DNA of 64,000 nt, taken from contig JAGCWY010000142.1 of assembly GCA_017961625.1 (NCBI GenBank), positions 1-64,000 on the forward strand. Reading direction: 5' to 3'. The number at the start of each line of letters is the position of its first letter. Position 1 is the first letter of the stretch. This document shows positions 35,006 to 41,931 of the stretch, piece after piece. The notes under the pieces were generated by a model. That model searched no databases. It was not told where the DNA came from and worked only from the letters and a program-made list of their open reading frames with translations. Source of the stretch: Ruminococcus sp. Its GTDB lineage: Bacteria > Bacillota > Clostridia > Oscillospirales > Ruminococcaceae. The translations under genes were made by a program, and so were the position numbers.

Positions 35006-36367
35006 TTATTCACCAGCCGCGCATTTTTCCTTTATCCGCTGAGCTATCTCAACAGCCATATCGTTTATCCTGCCGAAGTCGGTGCCCTCGGTCATTATGC
35101 GGACGATAGGCTCCTTTCCGCTCTCACGCACCATTATCCTTCCTTCGCTGCCGAGCTCCTTCTCAAACCTCTCAATTAGCTCCGTGACGCTCTTCTCGTT
35201 TTTCCACAACTCCTTGAACTGCGGTGATATTCTTACATTCAGCTTAACCTGAGGGTAAGCCGGGATATCATCTGCAAGCTGGCTAAGCTTAAAACCGCTC
35301 CTCTTCATTATGCCCATGAGCCTTGCCCCTGCAAGCTGTCCGTCTCCTGTTCCGCTGTCGCTGAGGAATATGATATGTCCATTTGGCTCTCCGCCCAGTC
35401 TGTAGCCTCCTTCAAGCATACGCTCAAGCACGTACCTTGCGCCTGCTCCGGAGCTCACAAGCCTTATATCGTTTGTAGCGGCGTATTTCCGCAATCCGAG
35501 ACTGCTCATGGCGGTTATCACAGCGGTACCATTTTCAAGAGTGCCATCCTCCTTCATGCTCCTTGCGAATATGGCGAGCTGTCTGTCGCCGTCTATCATG
35601 CTGCCTTGCTCGTCAACAGCTATACACCGATCTGCGTCGCCGTCAAAGGCAAGTCCACAGTCGCAGCCGTTCTCCGTCACGTACTCCATGAGGTGCTGTA
35701 TATGAGTACTGCCGCAGTCCTTATTGATATTGGTGCCATCAGGCTTGTCGTATATCACAAGCACCTCCGCACCGAGATCGCTGAAAAGCTTCCTTGCGGT
35801 GTATGCTGCGCAGCCGTTTGCGCAGTCCACAGCGACCTTAAGACCGCTGAGATCGGTACCTGCCGCCTTCTTTACGTGTTCAGTGTATTCCGCCGCAGCA
35901 GAGCTCTCTGAATGTATGATACGTCCCACCTCTTCGTTTTTGCGGGACTTCATCTCCCCCGGAGCATAAAGTACAAGACGTTCTATCTCGTCCTCTGCCT
36001 CCTCCATTACCTTATGACCTCTGCCGCAGAATATCTTAAGTCCGTTGAATTCGGCGCTGTTATGGCTTCCGGATATCATTATCCCTCCGTCCGCCTCATG
36101 AGCGATTATCAGGTGAGCTACCGCAGGAGTAGGGACTACCCCAAGTAGCTCCGCGTCAGCACCGACAGAGCATATTCCTGCACATACCGCTGCTTCCAGC
36201 GCGTCGGAGGATATGCGTGTATCCTTACCGATAAGTATTCTGGTCCTTTTTTCGCCCTTATTCGCAAGTACCGTGGCGGCAGCCCTTCCGGTCTGCATTG
36301 CCAGCTCGCAGGTGAGGTCGGTCACCGCAATACCTCTCGGTCCGTCAGTACCGAACAATCTTGCCAT
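35006..36367 (-). CDS. glmM: Phosphoglucosamine mutase
   Basis: 453 aa. GTDGPRGIA at the start, active-site phosphoserine in MISGSHNS (usual form MISASHNP), metal loop DGDADRC, sugar loop GGEPNGH. Converts glucosamine-6-phosphate to glucosamine-1-phosphate for UDP-GlcNAc and peptidoglycan. The Gly and Ser replacements around the phosphoserine and the PNGH sugar loop (GlmM usually has QSGH) are slightly off-type, so a related phosphohexomutase is possible. Confidence 0.88.
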   Translation of the reverse strand: MARLFGTDGPRGIAVTDLTCELAMQTGRAAATVLANKGEKRTRILIGKDTRISSDALEAAVCAGICSVGADAELLGVVPTPAVAHLIIAHEADGGIMISGSHNSAEFNGLKIFCGRGHKVMEEAEDEIERLVLYAPGEMKSRKNEEVGRIIHSESSAAAEYTEHVKKAAGTDLSGLKVAVDCANGCAAYTARKLFSDLGAEVLVIYDKPDGTNINKDCGSTHIQHLMEYVTENGCDCGLAFDGDADRCIAVDEQGSMIDGDRQLAIFARSMKEDGTLENGTAVITAMSSLGLRKYAATNDIRLVSSGAGARYVLERMLEGGYRLGGEPNGHIIFLSDSGTGDGQLAGARLMGIMKRSGFKLSQLADDIPAYPQVKLNVRISPQFKELWKNEKSVTELIERFEKELGSEGRIMVRESGKEPIVRIMTEGTDFGRINDMAVEIAQRIKEKCAAGE

Positions 36368-36426
36368 TAATGAAATCTCCTTCTTGAGTTAAGAGTTGAA
36401 AATTGAGAGTTGAGAGTTATATGCTA

Positions 36427-36445
36427 CTCAGATAAATCAGAATTT
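36427..36445 (+). repeat. Left arm of a 19-bp inverted repeat around an AT-rich gene
   Basis: CTCAGATAAATCAGAATTT; right arm 36915-36933 on the other strand differs at one position. Left of it (36384-36420) lies an iterated GAGAGTT-type tract. Confidence 0.7.
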
Positions 36446-36458
36446 TAAACAGATACTA

Positions 36459-36941
36459 TTACAGATCTTCTTTGTAGCATGACTTGAAAATAATATTTCC
36501 GTTTCCTGTTATTATCGTGTCTGTATCTGAATATCCGCTTATATTGACTGGTACGGTTCTATATTCTATCTCTCCCTCAAAATCATCAATAATTGTTCTG
36601 TTATTCTTACTAAAAAAAGACTTTTCGTAGTTTGGATTGTAAGATTCGAGTTCGTTTTTATATATGATAGTAATAATGCCAGAGTCTTGACATATACCGC
36701 CTAATATTTCACGAGTTTTTTCATTTACTACAACTTGGGGATCGTCTGGAAATTCAATAAATAAATAATCCGAAAAGCCTAATGCGTCTAATTTTTTACC
36801 AAATTCGCACAGCTCCCAATCACTTTCAGATTTTACGAAATAAGATGGATCGCCGATTACTATACTTCCTTTAAAAATTGTTTCTTTCCCATGGTATTGA
36901 CCTCCTAAAGTAATAAATTCCGATTTATCTGAGCAACACAC
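36459..36941 (-). CDS. AT-rich hypothetical protein, probable frameshift at its start
   Basis: As an open frame this is 160 aa from a GTG at 36941, but that GTG has its only purine-rich sequence immediately adjacent (no spacer) and lies within the right inverted-repeat arm. A perfect AGGAGG (36906-36901) sits 8 nt before an ATG at 36892, in the next frame (MGKKQF...). One extra T in the five-T run at 36877-36873 would join that ATG to the frame SIVIGDPSYFVKSESDWEL. So either the gene has suffered a one-base loss or the sequence has an error there. The protein is soluble and acidic; no family recognised. Clearly lower in GC than glmM and the gene after it, hence probably acquired. Confidence 0.55.
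   Translation of the reverse strand: MCCSDKSEFITLGGQYHGKETIFKGSIVIGDPSYFVKSESDWELCEFGKKLDALGFSDYLFIEFPDDPQVVVNEKTREILGGICQDSGIITIIYKNELESYNPNYEKSFFSKNNRTIIDDFEGEIEYRTVPVNISGYSDTDTIITGNGNIIFKSCYKEDL
36915..36933 (-). repeat. Right arm of the inverted repeat
   Basis: Minus strand CTCAGATAAATCGGAATTT, 18 of 19 matching the left arm at 36427. Outside it, 36983-37014 is an iterated tract (minus strand GTTGAGAGTTTAGAGTGG) in inverse orientation to the one left of the gene. Confidence 0.7.
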
Positions 36942-37005
36942 TTCCTTAAAAGGTCTTTGATAAAGCTCGGTTCAGAGACGACTTTCAACTCTCCACTCTA
37001 AACTC

Positions 37006-37533
37006 TCAACTTATTTTATATATCGCTATGGGGCGGTATTTTCCTGCTACCTCTTCAATGCTCCCGCACAGCTCGACTGTGCCGACGTTGTTGTAGCGGT
37101 TGTATACCTTTATCATACCTGCCTCCCTCACGCACAGAACCGTGTGTATCATCGAAAACAGTGGACGCTTCGTCCAGAATGTGATCACAAAAGCCTTTGC
37201 GCCCTCGGTGGTCTTTACCCTCTCACAGTCGGCTCCGAAATGCTTCAGAGCCCTGCCGAGGCAGTAGGCGTTGCAGCCGAAAAAGCCCATAAGTACGCGG
37301 AAGCGCTCCATATAGAAGGCTACGTCTCCTATCGTCTGAGGCTTCCCGAGGTATACCAGCGCATTATGTACCGCGATGACCTCGCAGCCGTTGAAGCTCA
37401 TGGGACATATACCGTACCTGAGCCGCGACACGAGCCCGAGACCCTGCCCGTTTATCATCTTTCCGAAGGCAGGCTGCTCGACTCTCTCGCTGTTATGTCT
37501 GAGATTGTATCTCCTTGAACCCTTTATAAGCAT
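37006..37533 (-). CDS. Papain/C39-like fold protein of unknown function
   Basis: 175 aa, no signal peptide. The order PMSFNGCEVIAVHNALVYLG (Cys at the start of a helix), later IHTVLCVRE (His) and VYNRYNNVG (Asn) is the Cys-His-Asn layout of C39-type cysteine peptidases, and the FGCNAYCLGRALKHFG helix fits too. Whether it is an active peptidase is unknown. It lies just after ruvB on the same strand. Confidence 0.55.
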   Translation of the reverse strand: MLIKGSRRYNLRHNSERVEQPAFGKMINGQGLGLVSRLRYGICPMSFNGCEVIAVHNALVYLGKPQTIGDVAFYMERFRVLMGFFGCNAYCLGRALKHFGADCERVKTTEGAKAFVITFWTKRPLFSMIHTVLCVREAGMIKVYNRYNNVGTVELCGSIEEVAGKYRPIAIYKIS

Positions 37534-37564
37534 TTTCTACCCCTTCTCCCATTCGGGAGCGTCG

Positions 37565-38623
37565 TCAGAAGCTCAGCTGTCCGTCTCCGGGCTCCGGTGT
37601 CTGCTCCGGCAGCTTTATGCCCAAATGTTCGTAGGCAAGCCTTGTGGCAACTCTTCCCCGGGGAGTTCTCCCAAGGAAGCCCAGCTGCATAAGGAAGGGC
37701 TCGCATACGTCCTCAATGGTAACGCTCTCCTCGTTTATAGCCGAAGCAAGGGTCTCCAGTCCCACAGGACCGCCGCCGTAGCCTCTGATTATCATTTCAA
37801 GCATACGCCTGTCAAGTCCGTCAAGTCCGAGATTGTCGATATCAAGGCGGCTGAGGGCTATGGAAGCTATCTCCTGAGTGATCTGACCGTTGCCCATGAC
37901 GTCGGCGAAGTCACGCACCCTTTTCAGAAGGCGGTTGGCTATACGGGGCGTACCTCTTGCTCTGCCGGCTATTTCCGCAGCTCCGTCGGAGGTACAGGGT
38001 ATTCCGAGTATCATTGAGCTTCTTCTCACGATGTCCGTGAGCTGATCTTTGGTATAAAGCTCAAGGCGCTGTATTACGCCGAAACGGTCACGGAGCGGAG
38101 CCGAAAGCTGTCCTGCTCTCGTGGTAGCGCCTATGAGCGTGAAGGGCTTGAGGTCCATGCGTATGGAACGGGCAGAGGGACCCTTGCCTATGATTATGTC
38201 TATAACTCTGTCCTCCAGCGCAGGGTAGAGTATCTCCTCCACTGCGCGGGACAGTCTGTGTATCTCGTCGATGAAAAGCACATCGTTGTCGGAAAGGCTG
38301 GTGAGAAGCGATACAAGGTCGCCGGGCTTTTCTATCGCCGGACCTGTGGTAACGCGGAGGTTCACACCCAGCTCATGTGCTATTATGGAGGAAAGAGTGG
38401 TCTTTCCAAGTCCGGGAGGACCGTACAGCAGCACATGGTCGAGGGGCTCGCTCCTTCGCTTTGCAGCCTCGATATATATGGCGAGGTTTTCCTTCACCTT
38501 TTCCTGTCCGATATACTCGTGAAGGGTCTGCGGTCTGAGACTGAGCTCCGTATCGCTGTCCTCGGCGGTATTCTCGGGAGTTATTATCCTCGGAGCGAAC
38601 TCCATATCCTCTGTCTGTATCAA
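37565..38623 (-). CDS. ruvB: Holliday junction branch migration ATPase RuvB
   Basis: 352 aa. Walker A GPPGLGKTTL, Walker B LFIDEIHRL, sensor 1 IGATTRAG, and the RuvB-specific RPQTLHEYIGQEK start. Pumps DNA through the RuvA-bound junction during recombination repair. Separated from ruvA by an SseB-like gene. Confidence 0.95.
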   Translation of the reverse strand: MIQTEDMEFAPRIITPENTAEDSDTELSLRPQTLHEYIGQEKVKENLAIYIEAAKRRSEPLDHVLLYGPPGLGKTTLSSIIAHELGVNLRVTTGPAIEKPGDLVSLLTSLSDNDVLFIDEIHRLSRAVEEILYPALEDRVIDIIIGKGPSARSIRMDLKPFTLIGATTRAGQLSAPLRDRFGVIQRLELYTKDQLTDIVRRSSMILGIPCTSDGAAEIAGRARGTPRIANRLLKRVRDFADVMGNGQITQEIASIALSRLDIDNLGLDGLDRRMLEMIIRGYGGGPVGLETLASAINEESVTIEDVCEPFLMQLGFLGRTPRGRVATRLAYEHLGIKLPEQTPEPGDGQLSF

Positions 38624-38638
38624 GTGAACACCTCTGTA

Positions 38639-39373
38639 TTATTTCTCAAAGAATCTCTTTTTGCGGACATAGAAGGGTTCTACGGTCTCCGCAGCCTTCT
38701 TGCCCATGTCCTGCTCGAAGCTGATAAAGCACAGGTGCTCATTGGCTTTTACGACCTTTGAGAGGTACTTTGACAGCGGAACGAACAGCTTTCTCGTACT
38801 GCCCATCATGTCCAGCACAAGGAGTATCTGCGGCTTTTCGCAGCCCTTTATCATCTCCATTATGTAGGCGCGATCAACGTTGGGCTGCTTTGAAAGGAAC
38901 TTGCAGGCAGCTCTGATGATGTGATCCACGGAATGCTCCACAGGACGGTAGCTGATAATATCGGCTTCGTTGTAGGAGATAGCCTTTATCTTAAGATTGC
39001 GGGCTATCAGGAGTATGCTCTTTATCTCCTGCGACGAGAACTCCTTGCCGTAGGAATTGGGGTTGAGCACCGCCGATACCGACTGTATAAGGTCAAAAAG
39101 GCGCAGGCAGTTTATTTTATAGCAGTCAACATAGCGCTTTGCGAACTGCTGGAGCGCACGGTAGCTTGTGAAGAAGGGTATGAAGATATCGCCGTCGGGA
39201 TTCTGGGTGGTTATCAGTTCGAGCTGTATACCGCCCTCTGCACGGTCGCGCTCCTGCTTGACAGGATTCTTGCATATAACGTATACGTCGCTCTTGATGA
39301 GGGTCTGCAAGAACAATGAGCGCTGTGAGGGGTCCTTTATTGCCGCTTTCAGCAATTCGTCAAGATTCATCAT
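38639..39373 (-). CDS. SseB-like protein inserted in the ruv cluster
   Basis: 244 aa, soluble. The N-terminal half (LLKAAIKDPSQRSLFLQTLI, then DIFIPFFTSYRALQQF) matches the SseB N-terminal domain, and the C-terminal half the SseB C-terminal domain. SseB was named for serine sensitivity in E. coli; in Firmicutes its role is unclear. Gene order ruvC-ruvA-this-ruvB with short gaps points to co-transcription. Confidence 0.7.
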   Translation of the reverse strand: MMNLDELLKAAIKDPSQRSLFLQTLIKSDVYVICKNPVKQERDRAEGGIQLELITTQNPDGDIFIPFFTSYRALQQFAKRYVDCYKINCLRLFDLIQSVSAVLNPNSYGKEFSSQEIKSILLIARNLKIKAISYNEADIISYRPVEHSVDHIIRAACKFLSKQPNVDRAYIMEMIKGCEKPQILLVLDMMGSTRKLFVPLSKYLSKVVKANEHLCFISFEQDMGKKAAETVEPFYVRKKRFFEK

Positions 39374-39403
39374 AACAGTAACCTTCCTTACCTGTATATT
39401 TTC

Positions 39404-40027
39404 TTAGCGCATATTTTTTGCCGCCATTAGTCTCAATGTTTCCTTTATAAGCTCCTGTGTACTGAGGGAAGGGTCGAGCTTTCCAAGTATAGGAGCTGTC
39501 TCTCCCTGAGTATAACCCAGCACCATAAGTGCTTCGAGAGCCTCCGACACAGACGATGAAGCCTCCCCTGCCGGTATGCTAGCAAGCGCGGCAGCGTCGC
39601 TGCTTATACTTCCGCTTATGGACTCCGAGGATATCTTGTCCTTCAGCTCAAGAACAAGCCTCTGAGCTGTTTTTGCACCTATGCCCTTTGTCTTTGTGAA
39701 TGCCTTGCTGTCGCCAGAAGCTACAAGGAGAGCAAACTTCTCCGGAGTAACGTCCGAGAGTATCGCCGTTGCAGCCTTCGGACCCACACCGGATACGGAT
39801 ATTAGCAGCTTGAAGCAGCTGAGCTCCTGAAGCGTTGCAAAGCCGAAGAGCTCCACAACGTCCTCCCTGACGTAGAGATATGTGTACAGTTTTGCCTCGC
39901 TGCCGATATCACCCAGCTGAGACACTGTATTGTATGAAGTACGGCAGCCGTAGCCTACTCCTCCGCATTCTATCACAGCAAAGCCTAGCTCCTTCACCGT
40001 AAGGGTACCTTTTACACTGTATATCAT
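39404..40027 (-). CDS. ruvA: Holliday junction DNA helicase subunit RuvA
   Basis: 207 aa. MIYSVKGTL start (OB domain), helix-hairpin-helix repeats around SGVGPKAATAILS and TKGIGAKTAQRLVLEL, a C-terminal RuvB-binding domain (ALEALMVLGYTQGE). Tetramer binds the four-way junction. Confidence 0.95.
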   Translation of the reverse strand: MIYSVKGTLTVKELGFAVIECGGVGYGCRTSYNTVSQLGDIGSEAKLYTYLYVREDVVELFGFATLQELSCFKLLISVSGVGPKAATAILSDVTPEKFALLVASGDSKAFTKTKGIGAKTAQRLVLELKDKISSESISGSISSDAAALASIPAGEASSSVSEALEALMVLGYTQGETAPILGKLDPSLSTQELIKETLRLMAAKNMR

Positions 40028-40055
40028 TGATTCTCAATTCTCCATTCTCAGTTTT

Positions 40056-40541
40056 TCAGCTCCATCTTATGCTGTGCCCGTGGCATATCGCTATAGCAAG
40101 AGCGTCAGCAGCATCGTCGGGCTTTGGTATCTGCGCAAGGCCGAGTATCTGCCTTGTCATTTCCATGACCTGCTTCTTTTCAGCCTTTCCGTAGCCAACT
40201 ACAGACTGCTTTACCTGTAGAGGAGTATATTCCGATACGGGGATATTACGCTTTGCAGCCGAAAGTACAGTTATTCCTCTCGCCTGAGCCACGTCTATAG
40301 CCGTTTTCTGGTTCGTTGTGAAGTAGAGCCGCTCCACCGCCATACATTCGGGGGAAAACTTCTCGAATATGTACTCGATATCCTCATGTATAGCCTTGAG
40401 CCGTTCGGGAAAGGGCGTTCCGGCTTCCGTCAGCACCGCCCCATACTCAACGGGCGTGAACCTTACGCCGTCGTAATCGAGGACTCCGAATCCAACTATG
40501 GCATAGCCCGGATCTATCCCCAGTATTCTGACTTTTTTCAA
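40056..40541 (-). CDS. ruvC: Holliday junction resolvase RuvC
   Basis: 161 aa. Catalytic Asp in ILGIDPGYAIVG, Glu in MAVERLYF, and the C-terminal acidic pair in PDDAADALA. Cuts four-way junctions. First gene of the ruv run on the minus strand, divergent from pheA. Confidence 0.95.
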   Translation of the reverse strand: MKKVRILGIDPGYAIVGFGVLDYDGVRFTPVEYGAVLTEAGTPFPERLKAIHEDIEYIFEKFSPECMAVERLYFTTNQKTAIDVAQARGITVLSAAKRNIPVSEYTPLQVKQSVVGYGKAEKKQVMEMTRQILGLAQIPKPDDAADALAIAICHGHSIRWS

Positions 40542-40655
40542 TGTTTTTTACCTGTTTTTTTGTTTAAAAGTTCATAAGAGTACAGTTTCTCACCATACAC
40601 TATATTATTATAACATAAAACAAGTACCCTTTGCAATATATTTATCCCTTTTTTA

Positions 40656-40684
40656 TTGATTTCTACAAAAAAAAATGCTATAAT
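40656..40684 (+). promoter_or_regulatory. Promoter for pheA-metH
   Basis: TTGATT (40656-40661), 17 nt, TATAAT (40679-40684). Confidence 0.75.
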
Positions 40685-40702
40685 ATGTGAGGTATATCAA
40701 TG

Positions 40703-40790
40703 AGCTTTAAGCCTTTAGTCATTAACCCTTAGCTGACTGTCCAGAGAGCTAAAGGATAAAGGCTAAGGTTTGAAAGCTAAGGGCTTAAAT
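40703..40790 (+). promoter_or_regulatory. Leader of pheA with nested complementary segments
   Basis: Three pairings are possible: CCTTTAG (40712-40718) with CTAAAGG (40749-40755); AGCCTTT (40710-40716) with AAAGGCT (40758-40764); CCCTTAGCT (40726-40734) with AGCTAAGGG (40775-40783). The first two exclude each other. It is also one of the TTAGC-type iterated tracts, so the folding may be a by-product of the repeats. Confidence 0.4.
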
Positions 40791-40805
40791 CGGAGGTATT
40801 TTTTT

Positions 40806-41921
40806 ATGGATCTTAAACAGCTTCGCGACGGGATAGACGAAATTGACAGCAGTATCCTATCACTTTTTCTCAAGCGAATGGAGCTTTGCAAAGAAGTCGC
40901 CGACTTCAAGAAACAGCATGATATGCCCGTTTTTCAGGGCGGACGCGAACAGGAGATCATTGAGCGCATTAGGGTGCTTACCGGAAACAGAGAGCTTGAA
41001 AACGGCACCACAGCTCTTTTCACCAATATAATGGACATAAGCAAGATATTACAGAATCGTGCTATCCTTTCAGACTCTACGGATTACAGCTATGCAGCCC
41101 CGGATTTTAAAGGTGCAAAAAAGGTGGGCTGTCAGGGTACCTCGGGTGCCAACTCGGAATCAGCTGCAAGAACTGTTTTTGGAGACAGAGATTTCACCTT
41201 CTATCCGTCCTTTGAGGACGTTTTCAAGGCTGTGCAGGCAGGAGAAGTGGACTACGGCGTTTTACCTGTTCAGAACTCCACCGCAGGCTCTGTTGACAGC
41301 ACCTACGACCTAATGGCAAAATACCCCTTCTATATCGTGAAAATGGTCACTCTTGAGATAAACCACTGCCTTGCTGCTAAAAGCGGCACAAAAATAGAGG
41401 ATATTTCCTGTGTTTACTCCCACAGGCAGGCTCTTTCGCAGTGCGAGGTATTTCTCAGCAGGACAAAACTAAAAAAGGCTGAGTACAGCAATACCGCCAC
41501 AGCTGCAGAAAAAGTCCTTAGGAGCGAAGAACCCATAGCAGCTATTTGCTCCGAGGACTGCGCTGAGAGACTCGGTCTTGAGATACTTGCCCGTGATATA
41601 GCAGACTGCACTATAAACCGCACTCAGTTCATAATAATTTCCAAAGATCTACAGGTAGCAGAGGATTCCGACGCGGTATCCGTAATGCTCACTATCCCTC
41701 ATAGGGAGGGTAGTCTTTACCGTCTGCTGACCAAATTCTTCGTGAACGGCATGAACCTTCTTAGGATAGAAAACCGTCCCATACGCGACGGAAGCTTCGA
41801 CGTAATGTTCTTCCTCGATTTCAGCGGAAAGCTCTCCGACCCAAGCGTAAAGGCAGTGCTCCGCGACCTTGATGAGAACCTAAGCAATTTCAGATGCATA
41901 GGCACTTTTAAGTCAGAATAA
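40806..41921 (+). CDS. pheA: P-protein: chorismate mutase / prephenate dehydratase
   Basis: 371 aa. AroQ chorismate mutase helices at the N-terminus (LKQLRDGIDEIDSSILSLFL, residues 2-21), prephenate dehydratase from ~105 (VGCQGTSGANSE, then YGVLPVQNSTAGSV and NRTQFIII), and a C-terminal ACT domain (~290-370; REGSLYRLLTKF) for phenylalanine feedback. Converts chorismate to phenylpyruvate. ATG 40806 has CGGAGG eight to nine nt upstream, better than the Met at 40770. metH follows after 10 nt. Confidence 0.92.
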   Translation: MDLKQLRDGIDEIDSSILSLFLKRMELCKEVADFKKQHDMPVFQGGREQEIIERIRVLTGNRELENGTTALFTNIMDISKILQNRAILSDSTDYSYAAPDFKGAKKVGCQGTSGANSESAARTVFGDRDFTFYPSFEDVFKAVQAGEVDYGVLPVQNSTAGSVDSTYDLMAKYPFYIVKMVTLEINHCLAAKSGTKIEDISCVYSHRQALSQCEVFLSRTKLKKAEYSNTATAAEKVLRSEEPIAAICSEDCAERLGLEILARDIADCTINRTQFIIISKDLQVAEDSDAVSVMLTIPHREGSLYRLLTKFFVNGMNLLRIENRPIRDGSFDVMFFLDFSGKLSDPSVKAVLRDLDENLSNFRCIGTFKSE

Positions 41922-41931
41922 GGAGATAAAT

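Noticed and set aside
40700..40732. Ten-codon leader peptide before pheA (MSFKPLVINP)
   Set aside because: Only one Phe codon, and its ribosome site would sit at the extreme 5' end of the transcript; not a Phe attenuator.
40741..40755. CAGAGAG in the pheA leader as a T-box hallmark
   Set aside because: No antiterminator T-box sequence or specifier stem follows; chance match in an iterated tract.
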